A stretch of 40,194 bases of DNA from Brasilonema sp. UFV-L1. GTDB taxonomy: Bacteria; Cyanobacteriota; Cyanobacteriia; Cyanobacteriales; Nostocaceae. A program made the position numbers and the translations under genes. Under the pieces are notes generated by a model that saw only the letters and a program-made list of their open reading frames with translations, ran no database searches and was not told the DNA's origin. Each line of letters starts with the position of its first letter. Within the stretch, counting starts at the first letter, position 1. The stretch spans positions 1 to 40,194 of the forward strand of contig NZ_QMEA01000054.1 in assembly GCF_012912105.1 (NCBI RefSeq), read 5' to 3'. Below are positions 39,783-40,194 of the stretch, piece after piece.

Positions 39783-40193
39783 TTATGCCGCAGCAGTCTT
39801 AACAGTCACTTTACGCTGACTCATGATGTGGGTAGTAAGACGGGTTCTCAAATCCTTGACGACTCCATCAGTAGGCAGTCCAACAGCCTGCAAGTGCTTG
39901 ATTAACTCAGGCTTTTTCATGGATGCGACCGCCATAGGAGTGGGTAAGGCGACAGATGTTCCAACCTCCTCAGTATCGGCTTCAACGTTGATTGTTTCCT
40001 CTATTACAGTTGCAGGCTCATCTACTACGACCTCTGCTTGAACAACCGTGGCGGATTCATCATTCATCTCTGGCTCTACAGGTGGCACAGATGGTGTAGG
40101 CTCGTTGTCACTGTCTTCATCAGTTGCGCTCGCGGGTAGTTGCAACATCTCTGCATTCTCGGACAAGATATAGCGGTTCTCGGTTGAGTCCAA
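39783..40193 (-). CDS. SAP-domain protein, N-terminus beyond window
   Basis: At least 136 residues. An acidic Glu/Val/Thr/Pro-rich linker (about 25-85) leads to a SAP motif (MKKPELIKHLQAVGLPTDG, then RTRLTTHI), a helix-extended loop-helix that binds DNA. The frame is open at the window edge, beginning there at a Leu codon (TTG), so the true start is probably outside. SAP domains occur in phage-encoded DNA-binding and structural proteins, which fits the HNH neighbour. Function is otherwise unknown. Confidence 0.7.
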   Translation of the reverse strand: MDSTENRYILSENAEMLQLPASATDEDSDNEPTPSVPPVEPEMNDESATVVQAEVVVDEPATVIEETINVEADTEEVGTSVALPTPMAVASMKKPELIKHLQAVGLPTDGVVKDLRTRLTTHIMSQRKVTVKTAAA

Positions 40194-40194
40194 T

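Noticed and set aside
1-40194. CRISPR arrays, tRNA or rRNA genes
   Set aside because: No regularly spaced direct repeats with unique spacers and no tRNA cloverleaf or rRNA sequence were recognised. The 15-bp tandem repeat at 2177-2221 has no spacers.

Overview
The window comes from a cyanobacterium, most likely a filamentous Nostocales-type genome. The evidence is an 86-residue mature cytochrome c6 (petJ), a BlaI-family regulator that looks like PetR, a TonB receptor with an AMIN domain, many HIP1-type octamers (gcgatcgc), and short GC-rich interspersed hairpin repeats. The genus assignment is inference.

The layout is a mosaic. (1) 1-4.6 kb and 29.6-31.1 kb hold pieces of a P2-like contractile tail module: a tail-assembly chaperone with a -1 frameshift extension, a TP901-type tape measure protein, a gpU-like protein and a gpD-like hub protein. 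An IS5-type transposase, itself frameshifted, sits at the left edge. (2) 39.28-40.19 kb holds an HNH nuclease gene and a partial SAP-domain gene, probably from the same phage-derived element. (3) Between tape measure and gpU, which are neighbours in P2, lie about 25 kb of non-phage DNA. It carries an exporter and two NRPS genes on the minus strand, a divergent TonB receptor / binding protein / permease / ATPase uptake operon, petJ, a TPR protein and a petR-like gene. (4) Between gpD and the HNH gene lie about 8 kb with a co-directional minus-strand set: TetR regulator, three CPBP (CAAX-type) membrane proteases, two small proteins, a prolyl oligopeptidase and a small lipoprotein. Gene fragments (helicase, second oligopeptidase C-terminus, RidA C-terminus, frameshifted NTF2-like gene) mark the junctions.

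The most unusual signal is a 26-nt near-palindrome (arm TCGTTAAGGAAA, 2-nt spacer GA or TC, arm TTTCCTTAACGA) found seven times. All copies lie in the phage-derived segments, nearly all within a few bases of a phage gene start or stop. The 25-kb block lies between two copies, one overlapping the tape-measure stop codon and one 9 nt before the gpU-like start.

The NRPS system reads FAAL-ACP-C-A(Ser)-PCP-C*-A-PCP | C-A-PCP-R. It should make an acylated tripeptide starting with serine and released by a terminal reductase as an aldehyde or alcohol. The central C domain has Thr in place of the catalytic His. The last two A domains have almost identical pockets and look like a recent duplication. 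The adjoining exporter and TonB/ABC importer suggest a secreted metal-binding lipopeptide, but no chelator-forming tailoring gene is present in the window, so the siderophore role is inferred from context.
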